This document shows, one piece after another, positions 35,121-43,659 of a DNA stretch of 64,000 nt. The notes beneath the pieces were generated by a model. That model saw only the letters and a program-made list of their open reading frames with translations, did not search any database and had not been told where the DNA came from. How positions within the stretch are numbered: position 1 is the first letter of the stretch; every line of letters starts with the position of its first letter. The stretch is from Opitutaceae bacterium (lineage in GTDB: Bacteria > Verrucomicrobiota > Verrucomicrobiia > Opitutales > Opitutaceae). A program made the translations under genes and the position numbers. The stretch lies in contig JAEUGY010000069.1 in the NCBI GenBank assembly GCA_016794625.1, forward strand, positions 47,289-111,288. Direction: 5' to 3'.

Positions 35121-35923
35121 GAATTGGCCTCCAGTTGTTTGAAACGTGGATTGCGAACGTCGATTTGCGGATTGAGGAAGTTGTTGACGACCGGGTCGGT
35201 ATTCCGGCGCAGCTCGGCCGGCGGCTGGACCGCACGCAACTGGCCCTGGTGAAGCACCGCGACGCGGTCGGCGATGGTCAATGCCAGGTCGCGATCGTGG
35301 GAAACCACAATGGTGGTGACGGTGAACTGCTCCTTCAGCGTCGCGATGATCTCGGCGATGGTCGCGCTCATGACCGGGTCGAGCTCGCTGGTGGGCTCAT
35401 CGTAGAGGATGAGCTGGGGTTCCATCACGAGCGCGCGGGCGATGGCGACCCGCTTCTTCATGCCGCCGGAGAGCTCCGAAGGCAGCTTCTCCGCCGCGCT
35501 TTCGATCGAAAGGATGCGCAGGGCGTGCATGACCCGGTCGCGGATTTCGCCCTTCGGACAGATCCGATGCTCGAGCGGATAGAGGGCAAGATTGTCATAC
35601 ACACTCAGCGAGTTGAAGAGCGCGCCACTCTGGAAAACAAGGGCCAGGGCGAAGCGATCCCGGGTATCTGGCAGACTCGGATCCAGCCCATTGATCCTGA
35701 CCGTGCCGGCGGTGGGCGTTTCCAAGCCCGCGATCTGACGGAGCAGCACGCTCTTGCCGGAGCCGCTGGGACCCATGATGACGAAGATCTCGCCCGGCTT
35801 GATCTCGAGGGACACGTCGCTGAGCACCGACTGGGAGCCATAGCTCTTGCTCAGGCCGGCAATATCGACCTTGACCGGACTGCGGTCATCACGAGCGAAC
35901 CAGAGATTGGGTTTCTTGGGCAT
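35117..35923 (-). CDS. mlaF: Mla-type ABC transporter ATP-binding protein
   Basis: A 268-residue ABC ATPase. Walker A is GPSGSGKS at residues 51-58. The signature LSGGMKKRVAIARAL and the Walker B LILYDEPTSELDP lie near 160-195, and the H-loop is VVSHDRDLAL. The LSGGMKKRVA form is characteristic of MlaF/MkL proteins that energise lipid transport with MlaE. It lies 33 bases downstream of mlaE and overlaps mlaD by 4 bases. The ATG 35923 gives a normal length with a basic N-terminal extension. Confidence 0.94.
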   Translation of the reverse strand: MPKKPNLWFARDDRSPVKVDIAGLSKSYGSQSVLSDVSLEIKPGEIFVIMGPSGSGKSVLLRQIAGLETPTAGTVRINGLDPSLPDTRDRFALALVFQSGALFNSLSVYDNLALYPLEHRICPKGEIRDRVMHALRILSIESAAEKLPSELSGGMKKRVAIARALVMEPQLILYDEPTSELDPVMSATIAEIIATLKEQFTVTTIVVSHDRDLALTIADRVAVLHQGQLRAVQPPAELRRNTDPVVNNFLNPQIDVRNPRFKQLEANS

Positions 35924-35956
35924 GGGACAGATTCGCCGCCAGGGGCGGCGACGGGA

Positions 35957-36709
35957 TCAGGCGAGCGCCTTGGTGATGAAATAGTCGAGGGTGAGGATCG
36001 CGATGAGGGAAAAGACCACCGACTTCGTCACCGCGAAGCCGATCTCGCGCGGCCCGCCGCGGGTGCGCAGCCCCGTGGAGCAGGCGATGAGCATCACCAC
36101 AAAGCCGAAGATCTCGGCCTTGATCAGACCGTCCATGACATCGCCGATCGACAGGTACTGTTTGAGGCTCTGGAAGTACATGGCCGAATCCACGCCGATC
36201 GAGCTGACTCCGGCGCAGACCACGGCACCGCCGAACCAGCCGATGATGTTGCCGATGATCGTGAGCACCGGCATGATGAGCAGAACCGCGAGCAGGCGCG
36301 GCAGCACCAGCAGCCGCTCCGGCGGGATGTTCATGGTGATCAAGGCGTCCACCTCGCCCGAGACCTTCATGGACGCCAGTTCCGCCGTCACCGCCGAGCC
36401 CACGCGACCCGCGAGCAGAATGGCGACCATGACCGGCCCCAGTTCGCGGGCGATGGATTCCCCGACCAGCGTGCCGATCAGCTGTTTGGCGCCAAAATCG
36501 CGCAGCGTGATGCCCGCCTGCAGGGCGAGCACGGCGCCGATGAAGAAACACAGGATGGTGACGATCGGGAGGGTCGTGTATCCGGCGAGGTAGCCCTGCT
36601 CCGCCGTGCGCTTCAGGATGCGCGGCGCCGCCGGCAGCGAGAGGAAGGCGCGATAGGCCAGCACAATGGCGCTGCCGAAGGATTCAAGAAGCTCGTTGAT
36701 GCGTGTCAT
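35957..36709 (-). CDS. mlaE: MlaE-type ABC transporter permease
   Basis: A 250-residue inner-membrane permease of the MlaE/Yrb family, with the conserved GAVLALQAGITLRDFGAKQLIGTLVGESIARELGPVMVAILLAGRVGSAVTAELASMKVSGEVDAL core and five to six membrane helices (for example VLLIMPVLTIIGNIIGWFGGAVV). The protein forms the lipid pathway between MlaF and MlaD. Its start codon overlaps the upstream gene stop by 4 bases (36706-36709, ATGA). This firmly ties the large repeat protein upstream to the operon. Confidence 0.94.
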   Translation of the reverse strand: MTRINELLESFGSAIVLAYRAFLSLPAAPRILKRTAEQGYLAGYTTLPIVTILCFFIGAVLALQAGITLRDFGAKQLIGTLVGESIARELGPVMVAILLAGRVGSAVTAELASMKVSGEVDALITMNIPPERLLVLPRLLAVLLIMPVLTIIGNIIGWFGGAVVCAGVSSIGVDSAMYFQSLKQYLSIGDVMDGLIKAEIFGFVVMLIACSTGLRTRGGPREIGFAVTKSVVFSLIAILTLDYFITKALA

Positions 36710-38223
36710 GGGCGGGTGTCACCGGACGACTCCAAGTGACCTTTGAATTCACCAAAAAAAGGACGCCACCACCGCTGCCCGGCTGCACGCTTGAAGCCAA
36801 GCAGCCCTCGGCCGATCGCGATCCGGCCGGTGTCGCGTCGAGTGCTGACCTCGAGCAGGGGCCCCAGGTGGAACTCGCTTTCCTCCGACGTCGGGCGGCG
36901 GCCAAACGTAATGCCCTCCCAGAGCAGCGAGTGCCGCAGGTCGCCGTTCGGCTGCCGATCGTAGCGATAGAGGGCGAACAACGGCGACCACGACCAGCGC
37001 ACCGGTTCGTTGTGCGGCAGAAAGACCTCAAACGGACTCAGCGCCTGGACCTGCTTCCGCCCCGCACCATTGTCCCAGGCGGAGAACAAGGGCCAGACAT
37101 GCACCTTGCGCGCGGGCGCGGCGGCCGGATTCGCCACGCTGCGCTGCACGGTTGCGTTGTAGAGCACAAAGAGGAGCTGGCTCTTGGTCTGGTCGACGGC
37201 CCCTTCGCGCCACTCGACCTGCTTCCAGAGCGGCCAGAGCACCCAGCGTTTGTCCGTCCCCTTGATGACCGAGTGGGAGTAGAACGGCGCCCAGCGGTTG
37301 ACGACCCGTTCGTCGCCCCGGCCCTGCACGAGGAACGGCCAGAAGTAGTGACGTGCATGATACTGGTAGGGGGCGGTCCGGTCCACGTAGCCAAAGAACG
37401 GCCAGAGCCAGGTCTCGGCCGTGTAGCCCGGCGCCCGGTCGGAGGCGTAGAACGGCAGGACGCCCACCTTCACGTCCGGCACCGCCTCGGAGAGGCCCGA
37501 CTCCGTCCGGTAGACCAGAGGCCAGAGAAAAAACTGCTCCCGGTAGTCCCCGGTCCGACCCCGTTGTCCATAGAGCGGCCAGACCTCGAAACCCCGGTGC
37601 CCCTCGCCCTGCACCGTCTTGATGATCGGCCAGGGCGTGGTGGTGGTGACGACGCCCCGTTTCTCAAATCGCCCATAGAGGGGAAAGAGCACCCACGACA
37701 TCCGATCCTGGCCAAACCGCTGTTTCACCGTGCCGGCGAGAGGAAACACGGCGCGATAATCGCGCGCCGAATCCCCTGTCTGGCGCGAGAAGTAAAACGG
37801 CCAGACGTCGAACGCCCCGGCGGCGACGCTTCGACCCGGCACATCGGCTCCGGCCGGGATTGTGCGTCGGTTGATGAGGTTGAATACGCTCCAGGACACC
37901 GCGCCGCGTTCGTCCGCCCGGTAGGAAAACAAGGGGTACGCCGCATACGCCTCGCGCAGCCGGTTCGACGGATCCTTCCGCCAAACATAAAGGGGGCGCA
38001 CACCCCCAAGGACCGACTCAGATTGGCCCGGAGCCAAAGGCGCTCCCGGTTGCTCAAACCCCAAGGGCCCCGCCGCCGTCCACGACTGCACCTGGTCCGC
38101 GCCACGGATCTGCCCGACCCAAAAGGGCCAACCATTGCTCTCCCGGGCCGAAGCCGGCAGCGCCGCGACCGACAAGCCTCCGGCCACCCACCCGAGGGTG
38201 GTGAGCACACGCAGCCAATTCAT
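36706..38223 (-). CDS. Unknown exported W-P-[FL] repeat protein in Mla operon
   Basis: A 505-residue protein of no recognised family. A signal peptide (VLTTLGWVAGGLSVAALPASA) is followed by about 15 recurrences of [WYF]-P-[FL] motifs: NGWPFWVG, AYPLFSY, VWPFYFSR, LFPLYGRF, VWPLYGQRG, FLWPLVYR, WLWPFFGY, YFWPFLVQ, VLWPLWKQ, VWPLFSAW, WSPLFALYRY. Between them lie charged, aromatic-rich beta-strand-like stretches. This suggests a repetitive beta-barrel or beta-propeller in the outer membrane or periplasm. It is the first gene of the mla operon (4-base overlap with mlaE), so it is likely a lipid-transport partner, perhaps in place of MlaA/MlaC, which are not seen. ATG 38223 was chosen over GTG 38241. 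Confidence 0.75.
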   Translation of the reverse strand: MNWLRVLTTLGWVAGGLSVAALPASARESNGWPFWVGQIRGADQVQSWTAAGPLGFEQPGAPLAPGQSESVLGGVRPLYVWRKDPSNRLREAYAAYPLFSYRADERGAVSWSVFNLINRRTIPAGADVPGRSVAAGAFDVWPFYFSRQTGDSARDYRAVFPLAGTVKQRFGQDRMSWVLFPLYGRFEKRGVVTTTTPWPIIKTVQGEGHRGFEVWPLYGQRGRTGDYREQFFLWPLVYRTESGLSEAVPDVKVGVLPFYASDRAPGYTAETWLWPFFGYVDRTAPYQYHARHYFWPFLVQGRGDERVVNRWAPFYSHSVIKGTDKRWVLWPLWKQVEWREGAVDQTKSQLLFVLYNATVQRSVANPAAAPARKVHVWPLFSAWDNGAGRKQVQALSPFEVFLPHNEPVRWSWSPLFALYRYDRQPNGDLRHSLLWEGITFGRRPTSEESEFHLGPLLEVSTRRDTGRIAIGRGLLGFKRAAGQRWWRPFFGEFKGHLESSGDTRP

Positions 38224-38567
38224 GGAGGATGCAGACAGCACACGAGATTCATGAACCCAAGGTCCTGACCCCTTCGGCGGACCCCAAGTCGTTCGAGATA
38301 ATTAGGAGCCTAACCAAATAGGAGGGACCCCAACTAAGGCAAACGCTATGTTCCTTTTTCAAACCGCACGGCCCGTCAGATGTTCCGTTTCCCGGGGCTC
38401 ACCGGTGAACTCCGCTTACCCTTGGCCCACGGATGCAGATCAGTGACATCTGAGGTCCAGACAAGAGTCACGACTCCAAACTCTAGCAACTACCTACAGA
38501 AAAGGGATTAACAAACAAACCGAGTCGAAACGCACGGCCTCGAGGCACCCGCCGATCCCGGCGGCAG
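38224..38567. other. Intergenic region upstream of Mla operon
   Basis: About 340 bases, slightly lower in GC than the surroundings, with no gene or strong inverted repeat. It must hold the mla operon promoter (leftward). The MBL gene to the right ends here. Confidence 0.4.
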
Positions 38568-39611
38568 CTAAAGCTGGAGGGCCGACCCGGCGGTCAAGGC
38601 GACGAAGGCCGACGCCGCCACCTTTCGTTCTTCGCGAGCCGCGGCCAACGCGACCACCGGTGCGTCTCGCCCTTCATCCGTCAGCTGAAACGTGCCCCAA
38701 TGCACCCCAACGCTGGTCTTGGCCTGAAGCAGGTGGTGAATATGCACCGCCTCCGCCGGGTTGCAGTGCTGTCCGCTCATGAACCACCGCGGCTCATACG
38801 CTCCGATGGGAAGGGCCGCCAGATCGGCGGCCCCGAGGCGGCGGTGGATGCTGAGGAACAGATCATCGTTGGTGGCGGTGTCTCCTGCGAAAAAGAAACT
38901 ACGCTCCGCTGAACGGGCGAAGAAGCCGCCCCACAACCGGCCGTTGCGCCGCCCGCTGGCGCGATTGCTCCAGTGTTGTGCCGGGGTCAGGGTGACCGAC
39001 ACGCCGCCTGGCAGACTCGTTTCCTGCCACCAATCGAGCTCGGTGATGGCGTCCCGGGCAAAACCCGCATCGCGCAGCAGGTCGCCGTTGGCGAGTGGCG
39101 TGATGACCCGAGGCACACCGCCGGCCGCCAATTGGCGCAGGGTCGGCAGATCGCAATGATCGTAGTGATCGTGACTGAGCAACACCGCTCCCACGCGCGG
39201 CAGCCGGTGCAGCGGCACCCCCGGCGCCTGCACGCGACGCGGGCCGGCCCAGGACACCGGGCTCACGCGGTCGCTCCACACCGGATCGGTCACCAGCACC
39301 GTACCACCCAGGTCCACCACCAGGCTGGCGTGACCCACCGCGGTGACCGCGAGCGGCCCACGGGCCGGCGCAACGGGAGTGACGGGCACGGTGTCGGGCC
39401 AGGGTTCCGGACGCGCCTTTAGTTTCCAGCGCATCACATCCGCCCACGAACGATCGACGTGGTTCTGAGGATTCCGGAAGGTCCGGCCGTCGTAGTGGTC
39501 CGAGAGAGGATAGCCCTTCATGGTCTCCGGACTTTGAGCCCGAACACGTCCGGCCATGAGGCCGGCCGCACTCGCACCCAAGAGTCCCAGGAATGACCGT
39601 CTCGGCAACAT
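38568..39611 (-). CDS. MBL-fold metallo-hydrolase, NAPE-PLD/RomA-like, Tat-exported
   Basis: A 347-residue metallo-beta-lactamase-fold protein. It starts MLPRRSFLGLLGASAAGLMAG, a twin-arginine signal. The zinc motif is VLLSHDHYDHCDLPTL, with further ligands in FFFAGDTATNDDLF and GVHWGTFQLTDE. The order and W-x-N-R / GHASLVVDLGGTVLVTDPVW blocks match the N-acyl-phosphatidylethanolamine phospholipase D-like / UlaG-like group (COG2220). The substrate may be a phospholipid or phosphodiester, but is unproven. The ATG 39611 directly starts the Tat signal; 13 bases separate it from the upstream DUF6268 gene, suggesting one operon. Confidence 0.88.
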   Translation of the reverse strand: MLPRRSFLGLLGASAAGLMAGRVRAQSPETMKGYPLSDHYDGRTFRNPQNHVDRSWADVMRWKLKARPEPWPDTVPVTPVAPARGPLAVTAVGHASLVVDLGGTVLVTDPVWSDRVSPVSWAGPRRVQAPGVPLHRLPRVGAVLLSHDHYDHCDLPTLRQLAAGGVPRVITPLANGDLLRDAGFARDAITELDWWQETSLPGGVSVTLTPAQHWSNRASGRRNGRLWGGFFARSAERSFFFAGDTATNDDLFLSIHRRLGAADLAALPIGAYEPRWFMSGQHCNPAEAVHIHHLLQAKTSVGVHWGTFQLTDEGRDAPVVALAAAREERKVAASAFVALTAGSALQL

Positions 39612-39624
39612 GCAGATCCGGCGA

Positions 39625-40524
39625 TCAGAATCGTGCGGACACCCCGATCCGGGCATAGAAGGCGCCGTCGGTCTTCACTTCCAGGCTACGCTCGAAGTAG
39701 TCAAAGCGGCGGTCAAACATCCAGCCGGCCTCCACGTCGAGGGAAACGGCGGGCGAAACCGACCAGCGCACACCGCCCCCGGCCCGGATCTCCCGGTAGT
39801 CGACCTTGGTGTCACGCAACGATGGATACCCCGCCGGCGGCACCAGCGACGGATCGTCGACATGAAAGGAGCCGCGCTGGAACGAAGCCCCGAAGAAAAG
39901 CTCGGTCGACTCGCTGTACGTGTAGGCCACCTCGGTGCGGGGCGCCCCGAGAGACACACTCACCTCCGGCGAGGCCTGCCAGCGGAAACCGAGGAAAGGG
40001 ATCACCTCGTTGTCCGAAAACGCATCGTAGCGCAACCCGCCCGACAAACTGAACGTCGGACTGGACCGCCAGGTGGCGATCAGGATCGCGGGCACATTGA
40101 AGCCGTCGCTGTCCAGGGAGGATCCCGCGGAGTAGAACCCCGGGGATAGACCCGCGGTGAGCGACCACTCCCGGTTGAGAAGGAAGGTGCCACCCACCTC
40201 GAACTTCAGCGCCTGCAAGGTTTCCGGCACCGGCACCTGCGACGGTGCATCGACCGAATACCGCTCGTACCCCAGGCCAAGGGATCCGAAGAGGCCGGGA
40301 TTGACGCTCCGGCGTGTCCGCAGGTCAAAGGTCAGGGCGTCGACCGAGAGATCGCCCGAGGTGCGCCCGGCCCATTCGGCATCGGCCGCGGCGGAATGGG
40401 CGTAGGCCACCTCCAACGACGAAGCGGGGCCTTGGCCACCGGGTTGAGCCTGAAGAGTCGCCGAGGAAGCAATGAGAAAGGTGCCCAAGCCAAGGACAAC
40501 GAGCGGAGAAACAGGGATGCGCAT
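39625..40524 (-). CDS. DUF6268-type outer-membrane barrel protein
   Basis: A 299-residue protein with a signal peptide (MRIPVSPLVVLGLGTFLIASSATLQAQ) and repeated amphipathic beta-strands (LGYERYSVDAPS, LSGGLRYDAFSDNEVIPFLGFRWQ, VSLGAPRTEVAYTYSESTELFFGASFQRGSF), ending in YARIGVSARF with a terminal Phe typical of outer-membrane barrels. The layout fits DUF6268, common in Verrucomicrobiota. Function unknown. It precedes the MBL hydrolase by 13 bases in the same direction, so the two may be co-expressed. ATG 40524 was chosen because it begins the signal peptide. It is divergent from rsmD. Confidence 0.78.
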   Translation of the reverse strand: MRIPVSPLVVLGLGTFLIASSATLQAQPGGQGPASSLEVAYAHSAAADAEWAGRTSGDLSVDALTFDLRTRRSVNPGLFGSLGLGYERYSVDAPSQVPVPETLQALKFEVGGTFLLNREWSLTAGLSPGFYSAGSSLDSDGFNVPAILIATWRSSPTFSLSGGLRYDAFSDNEVIPFLGFRWQASPEVSVSLGAPRTEVAYTYSESTELFFGASFQRGSFHVDDPSLVPPAGYPSLRDTKVDYREIRAGGGVRWSVSPAVSLDVEAGWMFDRRFDYFERSLEVKTDGAFYARIGVSARF

Positions 40525-40644
40525 GGTGAAAAGAGGTCTGAGCGTAAGCGGCGGATTGCGTTTCGCCACTCGGCTTGCTGGATTTCGGGCTATAATGATG
40601 CGGGAGAATTCGAATGCGAATCCACACCACGCAGGAGGCTACGG

Positions 40645-41244
40645 GTGAGAATCAGCGGCGGTGGAGCGCGCGGGGTGACCTTGGTCGTGCCCGCGGGTGA
40701 TGCGGTCCGCCCGGCCACCGACGGGCTCCGGCAGGCGGTGTTTTCGAGCCTCGCGCAGCGCACTCCCGAGTCGCAGGTCCTGGATCTCTTCGCAGGCAGC
40801 GGCTCCTATGGTTTGGAGGCGCTCAGCCGCGGGGCGACCCACGCCGTCTTTGTCGAACGACACGCCAAGACCGCGGGGTTCATTGCGCGCAACGTGGAAG
40901 CCGTGGCGAAGAGTCTGGGTCGCGGACCACGCGAATTGGCCAAGGTCGTGGTCGGCGATGCGCTGGCGTGGTCGCCGATTCCGGGGGATCCGGCACCCGA
41001 CCTGATCTTCATCGATCCTCCCTACGACCAGATTGAATCCCTGGCCTCCACCCTTCTGACCCGAGTCAGCGCGTGGGTGAGCACCGTTCACGATCCGCTC
41101 ATTCTCTTTGAGACCCCGGGAGAGATCAGTCTCCAGCTTCCCGGGTGGACCGCCATCAAACGCATCGGCGGCCAGACTCCGCGCCAGCCCGGGGTCACGG
41201 TGTTCCGTCGCAACGCCCCCGCTTCAGATCCAGCCCGCGCGTGA
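40645..41244 (+). CDS. rsmD: 16S rRNA (guanine(966)-N(2))-methyltransferase RsmD
   Basis: A 199-residue SAM-dependent methyltransferase. The N-terminus VRISGGGARGVTL and RPATDGLRQAVFSSL are the RsmD opening. Motif I is VLDLFAGSGSYGLEALSRGA, and motif IV is LIFIDPPYDQ. It methylates G966 of 16S rRNA in the small subunit. The start is a GTG at 40645 with a perfect AGGAGG at 40633-40638, 6 bases upstream; this gives the family-typical length. It is convergent with rsmE, and their 3' ends overlap by 21 bases. Confidence 0.94.
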   Translation: MRISGGGARGVTLVVPAGDAVRPATDGLRQAVFSSLAQRTPESQVLDLFAGSGSYGLEALSRGATHAVFVERHAKTAGFIARNVEAVAKSLGRGPRELAKVVVGDALAWSPIPGDPAPDLIFIDPPYDQIESLASTLLTRVSAWVSTVHDPLILFETPGEISLQLPGWTAIKRIGGQTPRQPGVTVFRRNAPASDPARA

Positions 41245-42018
41245 GCGTAGGATGGCAAGCGAGGCCACCACGGCCGTCTCGGCGCGCAGCACGCGTTCTC
41301 CCAAATGCGCGAGGGTGAACCCACACCTCCGCAACCGGTCCCGATCCGTCGGGCCCCACCCTCGCTCGGGGCCCAACGCCAGCCAGATCGGGGCGGCAGG
41401 AGGTACGTCACACGCACCCAGTCGCACCGTGGCCTCGTAATTGTCCAAGGCGATGCCGCACCGCGGGAGCGCGGTGCTCGCATCCACGCGGGCTGCATCC
41501 AAAACCGTCGCCAAGTCCCGATCCCAAGTCACCTCGGGCATCCGGGTGGCAAAGGCTTGCGCGACACCAGCCAGCACATGGCGACGCCACTCGCCCGTCG
41601 ACCAGAGCGAACTCTGCGCGTACTGCGGCTCCGAGCGCTCCGTCCGGACAAAGTGCAAGGCCTGCACCCCCAGCGTGGTCGCCTCCTGCAAGATCTTGCG
41701 GGCCGTCTGCGGACGGGGCAATCCGAGGACCAAGGTCAAGGGTTCCCCCGGAGGCGGCGGTCCACCCCAAACAAAGGAAAGCTCCAGGGCTTCCGCCCCG
41801 ATCGTGCGCACCGTTCCCTTGCCGCGGGGACCATCGATCAACCCGGCGTCAAAGGTGTCTCCGGGCTGCCGACGCAGGACCTCACACAGGTGTTGTGCCC
41901 GTGGATCGCTCCGGGACAGGGGCCGATCGACTTCGGCGGGCTCAAACAGGATGACGTTCACGGGTAAACGGGGGTGAAACTGGCGGAGTGCACACGCCGT
42001 GTCGCGCTGGAAGTTCAT
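41224..42018 (-). CDS. rsmE: 16S rRNA (uracil(1498)-N(3))-methyltransferase RsmE
   Basis: A 264-residue SPOUT-class methyltransferase. Characteristic blocks are RAQHLCEVLRRQPGD, LVLGLPRPQTARKILQEATTLGVQALHFVRTERSE and the C-terminal knot WLALGPERGWGPTDRDRLRRCGFTLAHLGERVLRAETAVVASLA. It methylates U1498 of 16S rRNA. ATG 42018 has AAGGAG 7 bases upstream and is used; a GTG at 41961 would shorten the N-terminus by 19 residues and is closer to the family norm. The 3' end overlaps convergent rsmD by 21 bases. Confidence 0.93.
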   Translation of the reverse strand: MNFQRDTACALRQFHPRLPVNVILFEPAEVDRPLSRSDPRAQHLCEVLRRQPGDTFDAGLIDGPRGKGTVRTIGAEALELSFVWGGPPPPGEPLTLVLGLPRPQTARKILQEATTLGVQALHFVRTERSEPQYAQSSLWSTGEWRRHVLAGVAQAFATRMPEVTWDRDLATVLDAARVDASTALPRCGIALDNYEATVRLGACDVPPAAPIWLALGPERGWGPTDRDRLRRCGFTLAHLGERVLRAETAVVASLAILRSRAGWI

Positions 42019-42159
42019 CCCCCCGCTCCTTCGCTCGCAGAACCCCCACGGAGGTGGGAAGATGCGTCAGAAGGAGAATAAATTGATCCGCCTGGCCTCG
42101 GTCTCCCGTTTCGGCCAAGGCTTGACCTCCGGCAACCGCTCCTGAATCGTTTTTCCGCC

Positions 42160-42233
42160 GCGGGTGTAGTTTAGTGGTAAAACTCCTCTCTTCCAAAGAG
42201 GTATCGTCGGTTCGATTCCGTCCACCCGCTCCA
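42160..42233 (+). tRNA. tRNA-Gly (TCC)
   Basis: A complete cloverleaf of 74 bases including an encoded CCA. The acceptor stem is GCGGGTG / CACCCGC with discriminator T. The D-arm is AGTTTAGTGGTAAAACT, the anticodon stem CCTCT / AGAGG with loop CTTCCAA (anticodon TCC at 42192-42194), and the T-arm TCGTCGGTTCGATTCCGTCC. The missing G at several D-arm positions and short variable loop are normal for tRNA-Gly. It sits alone between rsmE and pilC. Confidence 0.95.
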
Positions 42234-42408
42234 CTCGAATCCCATGGGGCACGCATCAAGCCGGTGCCGTCGGGGAGACTTCCCCGGGGGTTATCCCCCA
42301 GAGCAAGGCAGGGCCGCCTCCGGGTTTGGTTGATTTCATTCGGTTTTTACAGGTCTTTGCGGAAAAGTGGTTTGCGGGTGGATTTCGTGCGCCGTTTTCT
42401 ACCGTGCC

Positions 42409-43590
42409 ATGGCTTTCATCACATCCGCGCAGCCCGTCCAGACGGCTACCCTTCGCTCCGGTCCCGCACCCACGAGCAGTCGTCCCAACCTGAAAGCAGC
42501 CCAGAACCTCGCCAAACAGAAGGGCCTCGAGAAGAAGGCGCGCGGGTACAAGCTTCCCCTGGAAGAGCTCGCGATCTTCACCCAGCAGCTCTCCTCGCTC
42601 CTGACCGCGGGTCTGCCCTTGGTCCAATGTCTGGAGGCGCTCCAAGACCAGACCGAAGATCCCGTGTTTCGCATCGTCATTCGCGATGTGCGCGTGGACA
42701 TCTCCTCCGGCAATTCGTTCTCCTCCGCCGTCAAGCAGTTCCCCAACGCCTTTAACTCGCTCTTCATCTCGATGGTGGAAGCCGGTGAAGCGTCGGGCGC
42801 TCTGGCGGAGATTCTGGCCAAGGTGGCCGTTTACTTCGAATCGAGCGTCAAGCTGACCAAGAAGGTCAAGTCAGCCATGACCTACCCGATCGCGGTCATC
42901 GGCCTGGCGGTGGTGCTCGTGAACGTGCTGATCATTTTCGTGATTCCGGTGTTTGCGGCGATGTTCGCGGACTTCGGAGCCAAGTTGCCGGCCCCGACCC
43001 AGATGCTCATCGATTTGAGCGAGTTCATGGGCTCGTACTGGTGGGCGATCGCCCTCGTGCTGGTCGGTGTCTGGTTCACGATGAAGAAGTACATCTCGAC
43101 CCCGGTCGGTCGTGCGCAAAAGGACCGCCTGTTGGTTCGCGCCCCGATCTTTGGTCCACTGGTGCACAAAATCACGCTTTCGCGGTTCTGCCGCACGTAC
43201 GCCACGCTCATCCGCTCGGGCGTTCCCATTCTCCGTACCCTTGAAATCGTCGCCTCGGCCAGCAACAAGGTGCAGGTCGAGGGCGCATGTTCGGAAATTG
43301 CCAAACACGTGAGCCAAGGTGGACAAGTCTCCGAAATCCTTGCCTCCAACAGCTTTTTCCCGCCCATGATGAAACACATGGTCAAGGCGGGTGAATCCAC
43401 CGGCAACGTCGACGGCATGATGAACAAGATCGCCGATTTCTACGACACCGAGTGCGAGGCGACCGTGGCTGCCCTGACTTCACTGATTGAACCCCTTTTG
43501 ATTGTGTTCCTGGGCGTGGTGGTGGGTGGCATCGTCATGGCCATGTTCCTCCCCATTTTCCAGCTGGGTGTCGTGGCAGGCGGCTTGTAA
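42409..43590 (+). CDS. pilC: Type IV pilus / type II secretion inner-membrane platform protein
   Basis: A 393-residue GspF/PilC protein with two T2SSF domains (residues about 65-190 and 270-390): LEELAIFTQQLSSLLTAGLPLVQCLEALQDQTEDPVFR, then FCRTYATLIRSGVPILRTLEIVASASNKVQVEGACSEIAKHVSQGG. Three membrane helices are visible (VIGLAVVLVNVLIIFVIPVF, YWWAIALVLVGVWFTMKKY, LLIVFLGVVVGGIVMAMFLPIF). It is the platform for pilus assembly. ATG 42409 is used; the longer frame contains only the tRNA-pilC spacer. The response-regulator-like gene follows after 69 bases. No other pil genes are in the window. Confidence 0.93.
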   Translation: MAFITSAQPVQTATLRSGPAPTSSRPNLKAAQNLAKQKGLEKKARGYKLPLEELAIFTQQLSSLLTAGLPLVQCLEALQDQTEDPVFRIVIRDVRVDISSGNSFSSAVKQFPNAFNSLFISMVEAGEASGALAEILAKVAVYFESSVKLTKKVKSAMTYPIAVIGLAVVLVNVLIIFVIPVFAAMFADFGAKLPAPTQMLIDLSEFMGSYWWAIALVLVGVWFTMKKYISTPVGRAQKDRLLVRAPIFGPLVHKITLSRFCRTYATLIRSGVPILRTLEIVASASNKVQVEGACSEIAKHVSQGGQVSEILASNSFFPPMMKHMVKAGESTGNVDGMMNKIADFYDTECEATVAALTSLIEPLLIVFLGVVVGGIVMAMFLPIFQLGVVAGGL

Positions 43591-43659
43591 TAGGCGGGTT
43601 CCCGGGTTCACCCTGTCGAGCCTGCCTTCGGGCGGCTCCGTGTGCACTCCTTCTGAAAC

